Origin: Flavobacterium praedii | Lineage (GTDB): Bacteria; Bacteroidota; Bacteroidia; Flavobacteriales; Flavobacteriaceae | Assembly (NCBI RefSeq): GCF_026810365.1 | Contig: NZ_CP113948.1 | Coordinates: 386,001-450,000 of the forward strand | Direction of reading: 5' to 3' | DNA: 64,000 nucleotides | Shown: positions 53,365-62,400 of the stretch, in pieces | Numbering within the stretch: position 1 is the first letter of the stretch | Layout: each line of letters starts with the position of its first letter | Program-made: the position numbers and the translations under genes | The notes under the pieces: model-generated | Seen by the model: the letters and a program-made list of their open reading frames with translations, nothing else | Databases searched by the model: none | What the model was told of the DNA's origin: nothing

Positions 53365-55542
53365 ATGGAAATGGAACAATTTTATTACGACAACAAAATT
53401 GTAAAGAAGTTCATTTATGCTACCATACTATTTGGAGTGGTGGGGATGTTAGTAGGTCTGATTTTGGCCACAATGTTCCTTTTTCCAAACATGACCGAAG
53501 GTATTTCGTGGTTGAGTTTTGGTAGATTGAGACCTTTACATACTAATGCAGTTATTTTTGCCTTTGTTGGTAATGCAATGTTTGCAGGTGTTTACTATTC
53601 GCTTCAACGATTGTTGAAAGCCAGAATGTATAGCGACTTTTTAAGTAACCTTAATTTTTGGGGTTGGCAATTAATTATAGTTGCAGCTGCTATTTCACTT
53701 CCGTTGGGGTATACTACTTCAAAAGAGTATGCTGAATTAGAATGGCCAATAGATATAGCTATTGCATTGATATGGGTAGCTTTTGGAATCAATATGATTG
53801 GTACCATGTTAAAAAGAAGAGAGCGTCATTTGTATGTTGCTATTTGGTTTTATTTAGCAACATTTATAACAGTTGCTGTATTGCATATTTTTAATAGTTT
53901 AGAATTGCCAATTTCTGCTTTAAAAAGTTATTCTGTTTATGCAGGAGTTCAAGATGCTTTAGTACAGTGGTGGTATGGTCATAATGCGGTTGCCTTTTTC
54001 TTGACAACACCATTTTTAGGTTTAATGTATTATTTTGTTCCAAAAGTTGCCAATCGTCCTGTGTATTCTTATCGTTTGTCAATCATTCACTTTTGGTCTT
54101 TAATATTTTTATATATCTGGGCAGGTCCTCACCATTTATTATATTCTGCTTTACCTACCTGGGCACAAAATTTAGGAGTTGTATTCTCAGTAATGTTGAT
54201 TGCTCCATCTTGGGGAGGTATGATCAATGGTCTTTTGACATTGAGAGGTGTTTGGGATAAAGTTCGAGAAGAACCTGTATTGAAGTTTTTTGTAGTTGCA
54301 ATGACCGGTTATGGTATGGCTACTTTTGAAGGGCCAATGCTTTCTCTTAAAAATGTAAATGCAATTGCACACTATACCGATTGGATTATTGCTCACGTTC
54401 ACGTAGGAGCATTGGCTTGGAATGGTTTTATGGCATTTGGTATTATTTATTGGTTAATCCCAAGGATGACAAAAACAACTTTATATTCTACCAAATTAGC
54501 TAATTTTCATTTCTGGATTGGTACATTAGGTATTATATTGTATGCATTACCAATGTATTTAGCAGGTTTCTTACAAGCATCTATGTGGAAACAATTTAAT
54601 CCTGACGGAACTTTAACGTATGGTAATTTCCTTGAAACGGTTACTCAAATTATGCCAATGTATTGGATGAGAGCTGTTGGAGGAACAATGTATCTTACAG
54701 GAATGCTGACATTGGTTTATAATATTATTCAAACCGTACGTGCGGGAGAAGAAGTAGAAGACGAATTGGCAGAAGCTCCAGCTTTACAAAGCATTAGTGC
54801 TGGAAGACTTAAAGGAGAGAAATACCATTCTTGGTTGGAAAGAAAACCAATTAAAATGGCAGTGTTTGCAACTATTGCAATCTTAATTGGTGGTATTATT
54901 CAAATTGTTCCAACCATTATGGTAAAATCAAATATACCAACTATTTCTAGTGTTAAACCTTATTCTCCTTTAGAATTAGAAGGTCGTGATTTATACATTC
55001 GTGAAGGTTGTGTGGGATGTCACTCTCAGTCTGTACGTCCATTCCGTAGTGAAGTAGAACGTTATGGACCTCAATCCAAAGCGGGAGAGTTTGTTTATGA
55101 TCATCCATTTTTATGGGGTTCAAAAAGAACAGGTCCAGATTTATTAAGAGAAGGTGGAAAATACAATGACAATTGGCATTTTAATCACTTTTGGAGTCCG
55201 CAAAGTATATCTGCAGGTTCTATTATGCCTAGCTATAAATGGTTGTTTGACAATAAAGCATTGGATATTTCAATGACAGAAAAGAAAATGAAAGCAATGG
55301 TTACACTCGGTGTCCCTTATAGTGATGCTCAAGTAGCTAATGGATTAAAAGATTTAAGAACTCAAGCCATTGCGATAGAAGAAAGTCTAAAAAATGATCC
55401 TGACTTTGTAAAAAGTTATGAAGATAGCAAGAAAAAAGCAATTGCTAGAGGTGAGAAATTTGTACCAATGAATGAAAGAGAAATTGTAGCTTTAATCGCT
55501 TATATACAAAGATTGGGTACTGATATTAAAGTAAAACAATAA
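53365..55542 (+). CDS. ccoNO: Fused cbb3 oxidase subunits I and II (CcoNO)
   Basis: 725 residues. Residues about 1-480 are subunit I with 12 helices; the metal ligands are WWYGHNAVAFF, GPHHLLYSALP and HVHVGALAWNGFM, with low-spin heme His in PLHTNAVIFAF. After a linker (EEVEDELAEAPALQ...) residues about 500-725 are subunit II (CcoO) with one membrane anchor and a single c-type heme site CVGCH (text REGCVGCHSQSVRPFRSE). Fusion of the two is the rule in Bacteroidota. It is the catalytic terminal oxidase for low oxygen. ATG 53365. Confidence 0.95.
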   Translation: MEMEQFYYDNKIVKKFIYATILFGVVGMLVGLILATMFLFPNMTEGISWLSFGRLRPLHTNAVIFAFVGNAMFAGVYYSLQRLLKARMYSDFLSNLNFWGWQLIIVAAAISLPLGYTTSKEYAELEWPIDIAIALIWVAFGINMIGTMLKRRERHLYVAIWFYLATFITVAVLHIFNSLELPISALKSYSVYAGVQDALVQWWYGHNAVAFFLTTPFLGLMYYFVPKVANRPVYSYRLSIIHFWSLIFLYIWAGPHHLLYSALPTWAQNLGVVFSVMLIAPSWGGMINGLLTLRGVWDKVREEPVLKFFVVAMTGYGMATFEGPMLSLKNVNAIAHYTDWIIAHVHVGALAWNGFMAFGIIYWLIPRMTKTTLYSTKLANFHFWIGTLGIILYALPMYLAGFLQASMWKQFNPDGTLTYGNFLETVTQIMPMYWMRAVGGTMYLTGMLTLVYNIIQTVRAGEEVEDELAEAPALQSISAGRLKGEKYHSWLERKPIKMAVFATIAILIGGIIQIVPTIMVKSNIPTISSVKPYSPLELEGRDLYIREGCVGCHSQSVRPFRSEVERYGPQSKAGEFVYDHPFLWGSKRTGPDLLREGGKYNDNWHFNHFWSPQSISAGSIMPSYKWLFDNKALDISMTEKKMKAMVTLGVPYSDAQVANGLKDLRTQAIAIEESLKNDPDFVKSYEDSKKKAIARGEKFVPMNEREIVALIAYIQRLGTDIKVKQ

Positions 55543-55554
55543 TAGAGTAAAGAT

Positions 55555-55722
55555 ATGTTTGAACAAATAAAACACAATATGGAAACCATTTCGGGTGTCG
55601 AAATTTTTCCAATACTATCGTTACTTATTTTCTTTTCCTTTTTTATCGGATTGGGTATTTGGGTATATTCATATAAAAAAGAGACTATAGACGAAATAAG
55701 TCAAATCCCTTTAGAAGATTAA
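55555..55722 (+). CDS. ccoQ: cbb3 oxidase small subunit CcoQ-like
   Basis: 55 residues: short N-terminus (MFEQIKHNMETISGVEIFP), one membrane helix (ILSLLIFFSFFIGLGIWVYSY) and a charged end (KKETIDEISQIPLED). The place between ccoNO (13 bp before) and ccoP (27 bp after) and the single helix fit CcoQ, which stabilises the oxidase core. Sequence similarity in such small proteins is low, so the call leans on position. Confidence 0.82.
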   Translation: MFEQIKHNMETISGVEIFPILSLLIFFSFFIGLGIWVYSYKKETIDEISQIPLED

Positions 55723-55749
55723 ATTGTACAATTTAAAAATAAATAGATA

Positions 55750-56688
55750 ATGAAAAAATTAGTTCCACCTTATATAAGAGTTCTTTTCATCTTTTTCATC
55801 GTTCTTGGAGCGATGGAGTATTTTATCGATTCAGGTGATCGTCCTGCTTTTGTTAAATATCCAATGGTTGCCGTCTTTTTGTTTGTGTTTCTTTTCCTTT
55901 TGATAGCAATTGAAACTACTTTGACTGCTGTAAATACCATCATGTATCAGTTAATGTCTGATGAGGAGAAAGCAAACAAGGCTTATGAAGATAGTTTAAG
56001 TTTAAAAGACAAAAGTTGGTATAAAAACATAATGCAACTTTTGACAAAAACAGTACCTGTTGAAGACGAAAAACAACTATTGATGGATCATGATTATGAT
56101 GGAATCAAGGAATTAGATAATAATTTACCACCATGGTGGGTATATTTATTTTATGCTTGTATTGTTTTTGCCGCTGTTTATTTAGTTCGTTTTGAAATTT
56201 TGGGTGCACCTGACCAAGAAACTGAATTGAAAAATGAAATGGCTCAAGCTAAAACTGAAGTAGCAGAGTATATGAAAACAGCACCAGATTTGATGGACGA
56301 GAATTCAGTAACATTATTAACGGATCCTGCAGATTTAGATAAAGGTAAAGCGATTTTTGCAACTAATTGTGTAGCTTGTCATAGAGCTGATGCTGGTGGA
56401 CAAATTGGACCTAACTTAACAGATGATCATTGGATATTAGGAGGTGGAATAAAAAATTTATTTCATACAATAACAAATGGAGGTCGTGACGGTAAAGGAA
56501 TGATTGCATGGAAAGGAACTTTAAAACCAAAAGAAATTCAGGCAGTTGCCAGTTACGTTATTTCATTAAAAGGCAGTAATCCAAAAGATCCAAAAGCACC
56601 AGATGGTGAAATTTGGGTTGATGATAAAGCTTCAACTAGCGCTCCTGCAGCAGTTCCCGCGACAGATAGTACAAAAGTAAAAATATAA
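55750..56688 (+). CDS. ccoP: cbb3 oxidase subunit III (CcoP), single heme
   Basis: 312 residues. Two membrane segments (about 10-30 and 30-58 in the start region, and one at about 133-150, LPPWWVYLFYACIVFAAVYLV, the FixP N-terminal mark). Only one heme c site, CVACHRADAGG (about residue 211-221), followed by the axial Met region GMIAWKG. Proteobacterial CcoP normally has two CxxCH sites; only one is seen here. C-terminus is Pro/Ala-rich. It passes electrons from cytochrome c to CcoNO. A strong terminator follows at once. Confidence 0.92.
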   Translation: MKKLVPPYIRVLFIFFIVLGAMEYFIDSGDRPAFVKYPMVAVFLFVFLFLLIAIETTLTAVNTIMYQLMSDEEKANKAYEDSLSLKDKSWYKNIMQLLTKTVPVEDEKQLLMDHDYDGIKELDNNLPPWWVYLFYACIVFAAVYLVRFEILGAPDQETELKNEMAQAKTEVAEYMKTAPDLMDENSVTLLTDPADLDKGKAIFATNCVACHRADAGGQIGPNLTDDHWILGGGIKNLFHTITNGGRDGKGMIAWKGTLKPKEIQAVASYVISLKGSNPKDPKAPDGEIWVDDKASTSAPAAVPATDSTKVKI

Positions 56689-56700
56689 GTATTATAATTT

Positions 56701-56739
56701 AAAAGCTCTGTCAAAGTTAATAACTTTGACAGAGCTTTT
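56701..56739 (+). terminator. Terminator after ccoP
   Basis: Arms 56701-56719 and 56721-56739 (AAAAGCTCTGTCAAAGTTA and complement) pair fully, then T-rich sequence. It separates ccoSNOQP from ccoG. Confidence 0.85.
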
Positions 56740-56890
56740 ATTCTATTAAATAGGATTATAGTAATTGCAAATTCATTGTAATTACTCAAGTTTCAACACT
56801 GATTTTGTAAGTTATTTTTGTTGAAATTGGTTAAAATAGAATTTATGTATTGCATGAAACACTAATTATTTTAATAAAAAAAAACAAAAA

Positions 56891-58309
56891 ATGTCAAGTA
56901 ATCTAGACGAATCTTTTAGAGACACAATAGGGACAATTGATAAAGAAGGACATAGAAAATATATTTATCCCAAAAAACCTTCTGGTAAGTTTTATGAATA
57001 TAGAAAATGGGTTAGTTATTTTTTATTAATCATTTTAGTAGCCAATCCGTTTATAAAAATTAATGGCAATCAGTTTATGATGTTCAATGTATTGGAACGT
57101 CGTTTTAATATTTTTAGTTTTCCATTTTGGCCTCAGGACTTTTATATTTTTGTTTTGTTTATGGTCATTGGGGTTGTTTTTGTAATTCTTTTTACGGTTA
57201 TATTTGGGCGTATTTTTTGTGGTTGGATTTGTCCACAAACGATTTTTTTGGAAATGGTTTTTCGTCGAATAGAGTATTGGATTGAAGGCGACAGAGGAGC
57301 TCAAATCCGATTGGATAAACAAGAATGGAATAGTGAAAAAATCGGAAAGAAAACCCTCAAATGGTTTGTGTTTCTGGTTATATCATTTATGATAGCCAAT
57401 GTTTTTTTAGCTTATCTTATAAGTAGCGATGAATTATTTCGTTTAATTAAAGATGGACCTTTGTCTCATTCGAGTACCTTTATTTCCTTATTGATTTTTA
57501 CAAGCGTTTTTTATTTTGTGTTTGCATGGTTTAGAGAACAGGTTTGTATTATAGCTTGCCCTTATGGAAGATTACAAGGGGTACTGTTAGACAAAAAATC
57601 GATAAATGTGGTTTATGACTTTGTTCGTGGTGAAAAAGAGTTAGGAAGAGCCAAATTTAATAAGCAAGAAGATCGTGCAAAGACTGGAAAAGGAGATTGT
57701 ATTGATTGTAAGCAATGTGTAAACGTATGTCCAACAGGAATTGATATTCGCAATGGCGTACAATTAGAATGTGTCAATTGTACCGCTTGTATTGATGAAT
57801 GCGATTCTATAATGGAAAGTGTTGGTTTGCCATTAGGACTGATTAGATATGCTTCGGAAGATGAAATAGAAACCAAAGCTAAATTCAAGTTTACCGCTAG
57901 AATGAAGGGGTATACTGCTGTATTGGTTATTTTAATTGGAGTGCTAACAGGGTTATTGTTTTTAAGAACCGAGGTTGAAGCTACTATTTTGCGTTTGCCA
58001 GGTCAATTATTTCAACACAAAGGGGATAATATTAGTAATATTTATACCTTTAAGATTATAAATAAAACAAATCATGATATTAATGATTTACATTTTGAAT
58101 TGGTTGGTATAAAAGGTGCTTTAAAAGTTGTTGGAGTTCAAGAGTTAAAAGTTGCCAAACACGGGATGTCAAGTGGTACTTTGTTTATCGAAATCAGTAA
58201 ATATTTATTGGAAAGTGATAGGACTACTGTAGAAATTGATCTTTATGAGGGTAATAAAAAAATAGAGACTACTCATACTAATTTTTTGAGTCCTCGAAGT
58301 TTTGATTAG
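56891..58309 (+). CDS. ccoG: Cytochrome oxidase accessory ferredoxin CcoG (FixG)
   Basis: 472 residues. Several membrane helices (about 38-58, 83-110, 160-180, 195-215, 340-360), a cysteine site GRIFCGWICPQTIFLEM, CIIACPYGRLQ, and a two-cluster ferredoxin motif CIDCKQCVNVCPTGIDI / CVNCTACIDECD. The C-terminal 100 residues are an Ig-like FixG_C domain. It handles copper reduction for cbb3 assembly. It has a separate promoter because a terminator stands before it; the region 56740-56890 is empty otherwise. ATG 56891. Confidence 0.94.
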   Translation: MSSNLDESFRDTIGTIDKEGHRKYIYPKKPSGKFYEYRKWVSYFLLIILVANPFIKINGNQFMMFNVLERRFNIFSFPFWPQDFYIFVLFMVIGVVFVILFTVIFGRIFCGWICPQTIFLEMVFRRIEYWIEGDRGAQIRLDKQEWNSEKIGKKTLKWFVFLVISFMIANVFLAYLISSDELFRLIKDGPLSHSSTFISLLIFTSVFYFVFAWFREQVCIIACPYGRLQGVLLDKKSINVVYDFVRGEKELGRAKFNKQEDRAKTGKGDCIDCKQCVNVCPTGIDIRNGVQLECVNCTACIDECDSIMESVGLPLGLIRYASEDEIETKAKFKFTARMKGYTAVLVILIGVLTGLLFLRTEVEATILRLPGQLFQHKGDNISNIYTFKIINKTNHDINDLHFELVGIKGALKVVGVQELKVAKHGMSSGTLFIEISKYLLESDRTTVEIDLYEGNKKIETTHTNFLSPRSFD

Positions 58310-58377
58310 ACTAAACTACTAAGGGGAAATTAGCATGGGTAATAAAAATGTAAAATAGAATTTTAATAAAAAATAGA

Positions 58378-58836
58378 ATGAAAATTAATTGGGGAACTTA
58401 TATCGTGATTGCTTTTGCTTTGTTCATAAGTTTTATTATGTACTTTGTTGTAAAGGTTCAAACGGATAGTAAGTATGATAATGATTTGGTTGTAGAAGAA
58501 TATTACAAACATGATGTGCATTTTCAAGACGAAATGGTGCGCATCCAAAAAGCCCATGACTTAAAGGTTAAACCTAGTATTACGGTCAATACCAAAGGGG
58601 TTGCAATTGTTTTTCCTGCAGATTTTTCTCCAAAAGAGATAACAGGAACTGTTGCTTTTTATCGCGCTTCTAATAAAAAGTTTGATTTTCAACTCCCACT
58701 TGTGTTTAAAGATGCTGCATCAGTGTTTGTTTCTAATGATAAACTTATAGGTGGTGAATGGAACATTAATATGGAATGGAAATATAAAGGGAAATCATAT
58801 TTGACTAAAGAGAAAGTTTATATAAAAACGCCCTAA
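58378..58836 (+). CDS. ccoH: FixH/CcoH family protein
   Basis: 152 residues: one N-terminal membrane helix (GTYIVIAFALFISFIMYFVV) followed by a periplasmic beta-sandwich domain (about 45-152, VVEEYYKHDVHFQDEMVRI then GVAIVFPADFSPKEITGTVAFYR). CcoH/FixH stabilises the cbb3 oxidase during assembly. It is 68 bp after ccoG on the same strand. ATG 58378. Confidence 0.88.
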   Translation: MKINWGTYIVIAFALFISFIMYFVVKVQTDSKYDNDLVVEEYYKHDVHFQDEMVRIQKAHDLKVKPSITVNTKGVAIVFPADFSPKEITGTVAFYRASNKKFDFQLPLVFKDAASVFVSNDKLIGGEWNINMEWKYKGKSYLTKEKVYIKTP

Positions 58837-58945
58837 TCCCAGAATGAAAATTAAATACAGTAATTCAATAATTCAAAATGTGATTTAGAGATTAGAAGAT
58901 AGTATTTCACTTCATGCCTCTAACATCTTAACTTTTTACCTCAAA

Positions 58946-59647
58946 ATGCTTTATACTGCCTTTTTATTTGGTTTAATCAGTAGTTTTCACTGTATTGGAA
59001 TGTGTGGTCCTATAGCACTGATGCTGCCTGTTGCCCGAAATAATCCTGCTAAAAAAGTTATTCAAATTAGTATCTATCATTTGGGAAGATTGATGGCTTA
59101 TGGTAGTATTGGATTGATTTTTGGAATGTTGGGTAAAGGATTCTTTTTGGCTGGTATTCAACAGCAATTATCAATTTTTATCGGAATTGCTATGATTCTT
59201 GTCATTCTCATTCCTGAAAAATTATTGTCTAATTATAATTTTTCGAAGCCGGTTTACAAAGTGATTTCTAAAATTAAGCAAAATCTGGGAAGTCATTTTA
59301 AGAGTAAAAGTTATAAATCACTTTTTATTATTGGTTTATTAAATGGTTTTTTGCCTTGCGGAATGGTTTATGTAGCCTTGTTTGGAGCAATTGCTATGCA
59401 AAGTGCTGGTTTTGGAGTCTTGTATATGTTGCTCTTTGGATTGGGAACTGTACCACTTATGAGTTCTGTGGTTTATATCAACTCGTTACTGACCATTTCT
59501 GTACGGAATAAAATTCAAAAAATTGTTCCAATCGTTGGTGTGATAATAGGAATTTTATTTATTCTTAGAGGTTTGGGGCTTGGGATTCCTTATGTCTCGC
59601 CTTCAAATATGAATTTATTTATACAAGAAAAAGCCAATTGTCATTAA
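58946..59647 (+). CDS. TauE/SafE-type membrane protein of the cbb3 cluster
   Basis: 233 residues with about six membrane helices. It opens LYTAFLFGLISSFHCIGMCGPIALMLPVA, a Cys-containing motif (HCIGMCGP) typical of the UreH/CcoS-linked branch of the sulfite exporter family, with LNGFLPCGMVYVALFGAIAMQSA in the middle. Members next to ccoGH are thought to aid metal (copper) transfer. The terminator after it overlaps the stop codon (59629-59660). Substrate not proven. Confidence 0.85.
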   Translation: MLYTAFLFGLISSFHCIGMCGPIALMLPVARNNPAKKVIQISIYHLGRLMAYGSIGLIFGMLGKGFFLAGIQQQLSIFIGIAMILVILIPEKLLSNYNFSKPVYKVISKIKQNLGSHFKSKSYKSLFIIGLLNGFLPCGMVYVALFGAIAMQSAGFGVLYMLLFGLGTVPLMSSVVYINSLLTISVRNKIQKIVPIVGVIIGILFILRGLGLGIPYVSPSNMNLFIQEKANCH

Positions 59648-59660
59648 TTGGCTTTTTTTT
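59630..59660 (+). terminator. Terminator overlapping the stop of the TauE/SafE-like gene
   Basis: AAAGCCAATT (59630-59639) and AATTGGCTTT (59646-59655) pair, followed by T8. The stop codon TAA (59645-59647) lies between the arms, so the stem is partly in coding DNA. Confidence 0.82.
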
Positions 59661-59694
59661 GATTTTTTTTGGTCTTGAAAAGATAAATTGATCA

Positions 59695-59825
59695 TCGTTT
59701 GCACTATTGCGTGAGGGATAGAGCAAGGCGCCATGCGCTCGTGATAGCCCGACCAGATTGTGCAAAGGGGCTGAATAAGGGGTATTGAATATATGCCCCT
59801 TTGCACAATGTGGTCACGCCCAAAA
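59695..59825. repeat. Palindromic intergenic repeat (REP/MITE-like)
   Basis: GC-richer than its surroundings. Arms 59751-59771 and 59795-59815 (GACCAG ATTGTGCAAAGGGGC and complement) match at 20 of 21 positions around a 23-bp loop. Outside them are GGGCGTGACC-type and GGGCTATC-type ends (reading on the minus strand) and a GCGTGAGGGATAG block at 59709. I recognise this wording as a dispersed repeat frequent in Flavobacterium genomes. No gene is inside it. Confidence 0.6.
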
Positions 59826-59855
59826 TATTCTTGATGCAAAATTAATTGCCTTTCT

Positions 59856-61220
59856 TTAAATTGTCATAGAAAACAATGCGGTATCTGGTGTTTTTCGTTT
59901 AAGTCTTAAATCAAATGCCATACAGATGTTTCGAACATATGGTTTCCCTTTTTCGGTAACTTGGATATTTTTATTTCCGATTATCAATAAACCGTCATTT
60001 TCCATTTCTTTGAGTTGTATAAGAATTTCTGGAATTTCTGGAAAATAGTTTGCTGAATCTGTCCAAGTGGTTTCAAAATGGCACATTAAGTTCAAAATAT
60101 GTTTTCTGATGATAAGATCTTCAGATGTTAATAGATGACCTCTATAAACGGGCAGTTTATCCTTTTCTAGCATTTGGTAATAATCTTCTAAATTTTTGAC
60201 ATTTTGAGCAAAACTATACCAACTGTCACTTATGGAGGAAACTCCTAAACCAATCATTAATTGAGTTTTTGAAGAACTATATCCCATGAAGTTTCTATGT
60301 AATTCTTTGTTTTTAAAAGATTGGTATAAGCTGTCTGATTTAAGAGCGAAATGATCCATGCCAATTTCGTAGTATTCATTTTCAAAAAGTAACTCTTTCC
60401 CAATTTCGTATAATTTTCTTTTGGTATCATCTTTCGGAATGTCTTCATCATTAAATCCACGTTGCCCATTGCCTTTTATCCATGGTACGTGTGCATAACT
60501 GTAAAAAGCCAATCGATCGGGTTGAAGGGAATTTGTTTTTTCGATAGTATCGATAATGTCATCAATTTCTTGAAACGGCAAGCCAAAAATGATGTCATGT
60601 CCAATTGATGTATAGCCGATTTCTTTTGCCCAAAATGTAACTTTGGCTACATTATGAAAAGGCTGAATTCGATTTATTGCTTTTTGAACTTTTTGAGAGT
60701 AGTCTTGAACACCAAAGCTCACTCTTCGAAATCCTAAATCATACAATTTTTGCAAATGCGCATGAGTGGTATTATTCGGGTGGCCTTCAAAACTAAATTC
60801 ATATCCTTCTGCTTTTTCGGCGAGAGCCAGTATTCCATTAATTAAGTCCTCTAAACTTTTTAACGAGAAGAAAGTCGGGGTTCCACCACCTAGATGAATT
60901 TCTTTGATCTTAGGTTTTTTGCCTAAAATTTCGCAATAAAGGGACCATTCTTTTAAAACGGCTTCTATATACGTATTTTCTACGTTGTGATTTTTGGTAA
61001 TACGTTTATTGCATCCACAAAATGTACATAAGCTTTCGCAAAATGGCAAGTGAATATACAAGCTGATACCTTCATTGTCGTTGCTTTCTTGGAATGATTT
61101 TTTTAGAGTTTCTATCCAATTGTCATTAGTAAATCCTGACTCATTCCAATAAGGAACCGTAGGATAACTAGTATAACGTGGCCCGGGAACATTGTATTTT
61201 TGAATAAGTGAGGTTTTCAT
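59856..61220 (-). CDS. hemN: Oxygen-independent coproporphyrinogen III oxidase
   Basis: 454 residues. It opens SLIQKYNVPGPRYTSYPTVPYW, then the radical-SAM cysteine motif FCESLCTFCGCNKRI (CxxxCxxC), EIHLGGGTPTFFS, FSFEGHPNNTT, RVSFGVQDY and GHDIIFGLPFQ. It converts coproporphyrinogen III to protoporphyrinogen IX without oxygen, supplying heme for the cbb3 oxidase. The FNR-type box at 61274-61287 and a TAATTTTG -7 box (61244-61251) lie in its promoter. It converges on the TauE-like gene. ATG 61220. Confidence 0.95.
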   Translation of the reverse strand: MKTSLIQKYNVPGPRYTSYPTVPYWNESGFTNDNWIETLKKSFQESNDNEGISLYIHLPFCESLCTFCGCNKRITKNHNVENTYIEAVLKEWSLYCEILGKKPKIKEIHLGGGTPTFFSLKSLEDLINGILALAEKAEGYEFSFEGHPNNTTHAHLQKLYDLGFRRVSFGVQDYSQKVQKAINRIQPFHNVAKVTFWAKEIGYTSIGHDIIFGLPFQEIDDIIDTIEKTNSLQPDRLAFYSYAHVPWIKGNGQRGFNDEDIPKDDTKRKLYEIGKELLFENEYYEIGMDHFALKSDSLYQSFKNKELHRNFMGYSSSKTQLMIGLGVSSISDSWYSFAQNVKNLEDYYQMLEKDKLPVYRGHLLTSEDLIIRKHILNLMCHFETTWTDSANYFPEIPEILIQLKEMENDGLLIIGNKNIQVTEKGKPYVRNICMAFDLRLKRKTPDTALFSMTI

Positions 61221-61273
61221 AAAAATCTGTTTTAGATATAAGTCAAAATTAGTGTGACTTTTTAAAGATTAAA

Positions 61274-61287
61274 ATGATATTTATCAT
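61274..61287. promoter_or_regulatory. FNR-like box upstream of hemN
   Basis: ATGATATTTATCAT, the exact reverse complement of the box at 50558-50571. On the minus strand its centre lies 29.5 bp from the T of a TAATTTTG -7 box, giving about -42 from the expected start, the class II activator position. Confidence 0.8.
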
Positions 61288-61308
61288 GTTAGTTAATAGC
61301 TAAATACA

Positions 61309-61340
61309 AACAAAGAGGTATTGTAGTGCCTCTTTGATGT
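61309..61340 (-). terminator. Terminator of the gene at 61344
   Basis: CAAAGAGG (61311-61318) and CCTCTTTG (61329-61336) pair; on the minus strand TTTGTATTT follows. It lies directly after the stop at 61344. Confidence 0.65.
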
Positions 61341-61343
61341 TTT

Positions 61344-61817
61344 TTATGATATGGATTTATTGATTAAAGTGACCCATTTTTTAGCTAAAATTTGATCTTC
61401 ATACAAGCAATTAAAATCGATATAATGGTTTTCGATGTTGTAAATTGGTATCAATTCTTTTTTCATTGTAGTTTTGTAAACTAGTTCAATTTCAATTTTT
61501 GAGGTGATATGTGTCTTTTCTTGTTTGTTTTCGATCAAATTACACAAAAGAATATTTTTTAGATCTACAAAATAAGATGTTTCTTCTTTATAACTAAAAT
61601 CTATAAACAGAAATCCTTTTTTCTTTTGATCTATGGCTAAAATCTTCTTGTTTTGTGTTTCAGTTAATTCAAAATTATAATAATTGTTTTGACTGTGTTG
61701 TTTCTTTATTTCTTTTATTTTTGCTCTGTTCACTATGTTGGAACGAAATACTAAAGTTAACGGAATACCTATTAAAACTGTAATTATAAGGCCTATTATG
61801 GTTACGGAAGTGTCCAT
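61344..61817 (-). CDS. Membrane-anchored protein of unknown function
   Basis: 157 residues. One N-terminal membrane helix (TVIIGLIITVLIGIPLTLVF-type, about 4-24) and a soluble domain with a PH-like pattern of alternating strands (GFLFIDFSYKEETSYFVDLKNILLCNLI, SKIEIELVYKTTMKKELIPIYN, CLYEDQILAKKWVTLINKSI). No known family is recognised. Own terminator, so monocistronic. ATG 61817. Confidence 0.65.
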   Translation of the reverse strand: MDTSVTIIGLIITVLIGIPLTLVFRSNIVNRAKIKEIKKQHSQNNYYNFELTETQNKKILAIDQKKKGFLFIDFSYKEETSYFVDLKNILLCNLIENKQEKTHITSKIEIELVYKTTMKKELIPIYNIENHYIDFNCLYEDQILAKKWVTLINKSIS

Positions 61818-61919
61818 GTTTTTATTTTTTAAAATTATATAATGATTTGTTCACCTGTTTCAATTAGAATCAGGTATAGTAAAAGTTTTTACTTATTAAA
61901 ACGGAACCATAATATTAAA

Positions 61920-62267
61920 TCACCAAAAATAATGGAATGGGAAGAGTAAAATTGAAACCTTTATGCATCTGTCAATGTCTTGGTCTGATAAAACTATATT
62001 AAGATTATTTCCTTTAGAACAGATGAAATATGGAGATACTAAATTGCAGTCATTTATTCCAATACGAATTCTGGTAGTATGACTTTGGTCTACTGAGCCT
62101 TTATCAATAGAGGGTTGAATGAAATGTGAAGAACTTAAACTTTCTTTATTAAAAGTAGTGCTATTATCGTTTTGAAAAGAGGGAGTATCGTATTGATTCG
62201 CACTGAATGCAAAATTGAACTGGATGAATAGTCCAATTAATACGGTAAATTTCCAGAAAGTTTTCAT
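61920..62267 (-). CDS. Small secreted protein of unknown function
   Basis: 115 residues from ATG 62267 (MKTFWKFTVLIGLFIQFNFAFSAN), which begins a signal peptide; an upstream ATG at 62369 gives 34 extra residues that are not signal-like. The mature part is Asn/Ser-rich with three or four Cys (NDCNLVSPYFICSKG, DIDRCIKV) that may form disulfides. No family recognised. Confidence 0.6.
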   Translation of the reverse strand: MKTFWKFTVLIGLFIQFNFAFSANQYDTPSFQNDNSTTFNKESLSSSHFIQPSIDKGSVDQSHTTRIRIGINDCNLVSPYFICSKGNNLNIVLSDQDIDRCIKVSILLFPFHYFW

Positions 62268-62400
62268 TTTGCAAATGTAGAGAATTGCTTTTTGATAGGG
62301 TTTTAGATTGTGATAAATGTAAGTTAAAGTTATGCGTAGTGATGGCTGTAATGCCACTTTATGTTTCAAGTTTTCTAATTTCTAGCGGTATTAACGGCAT

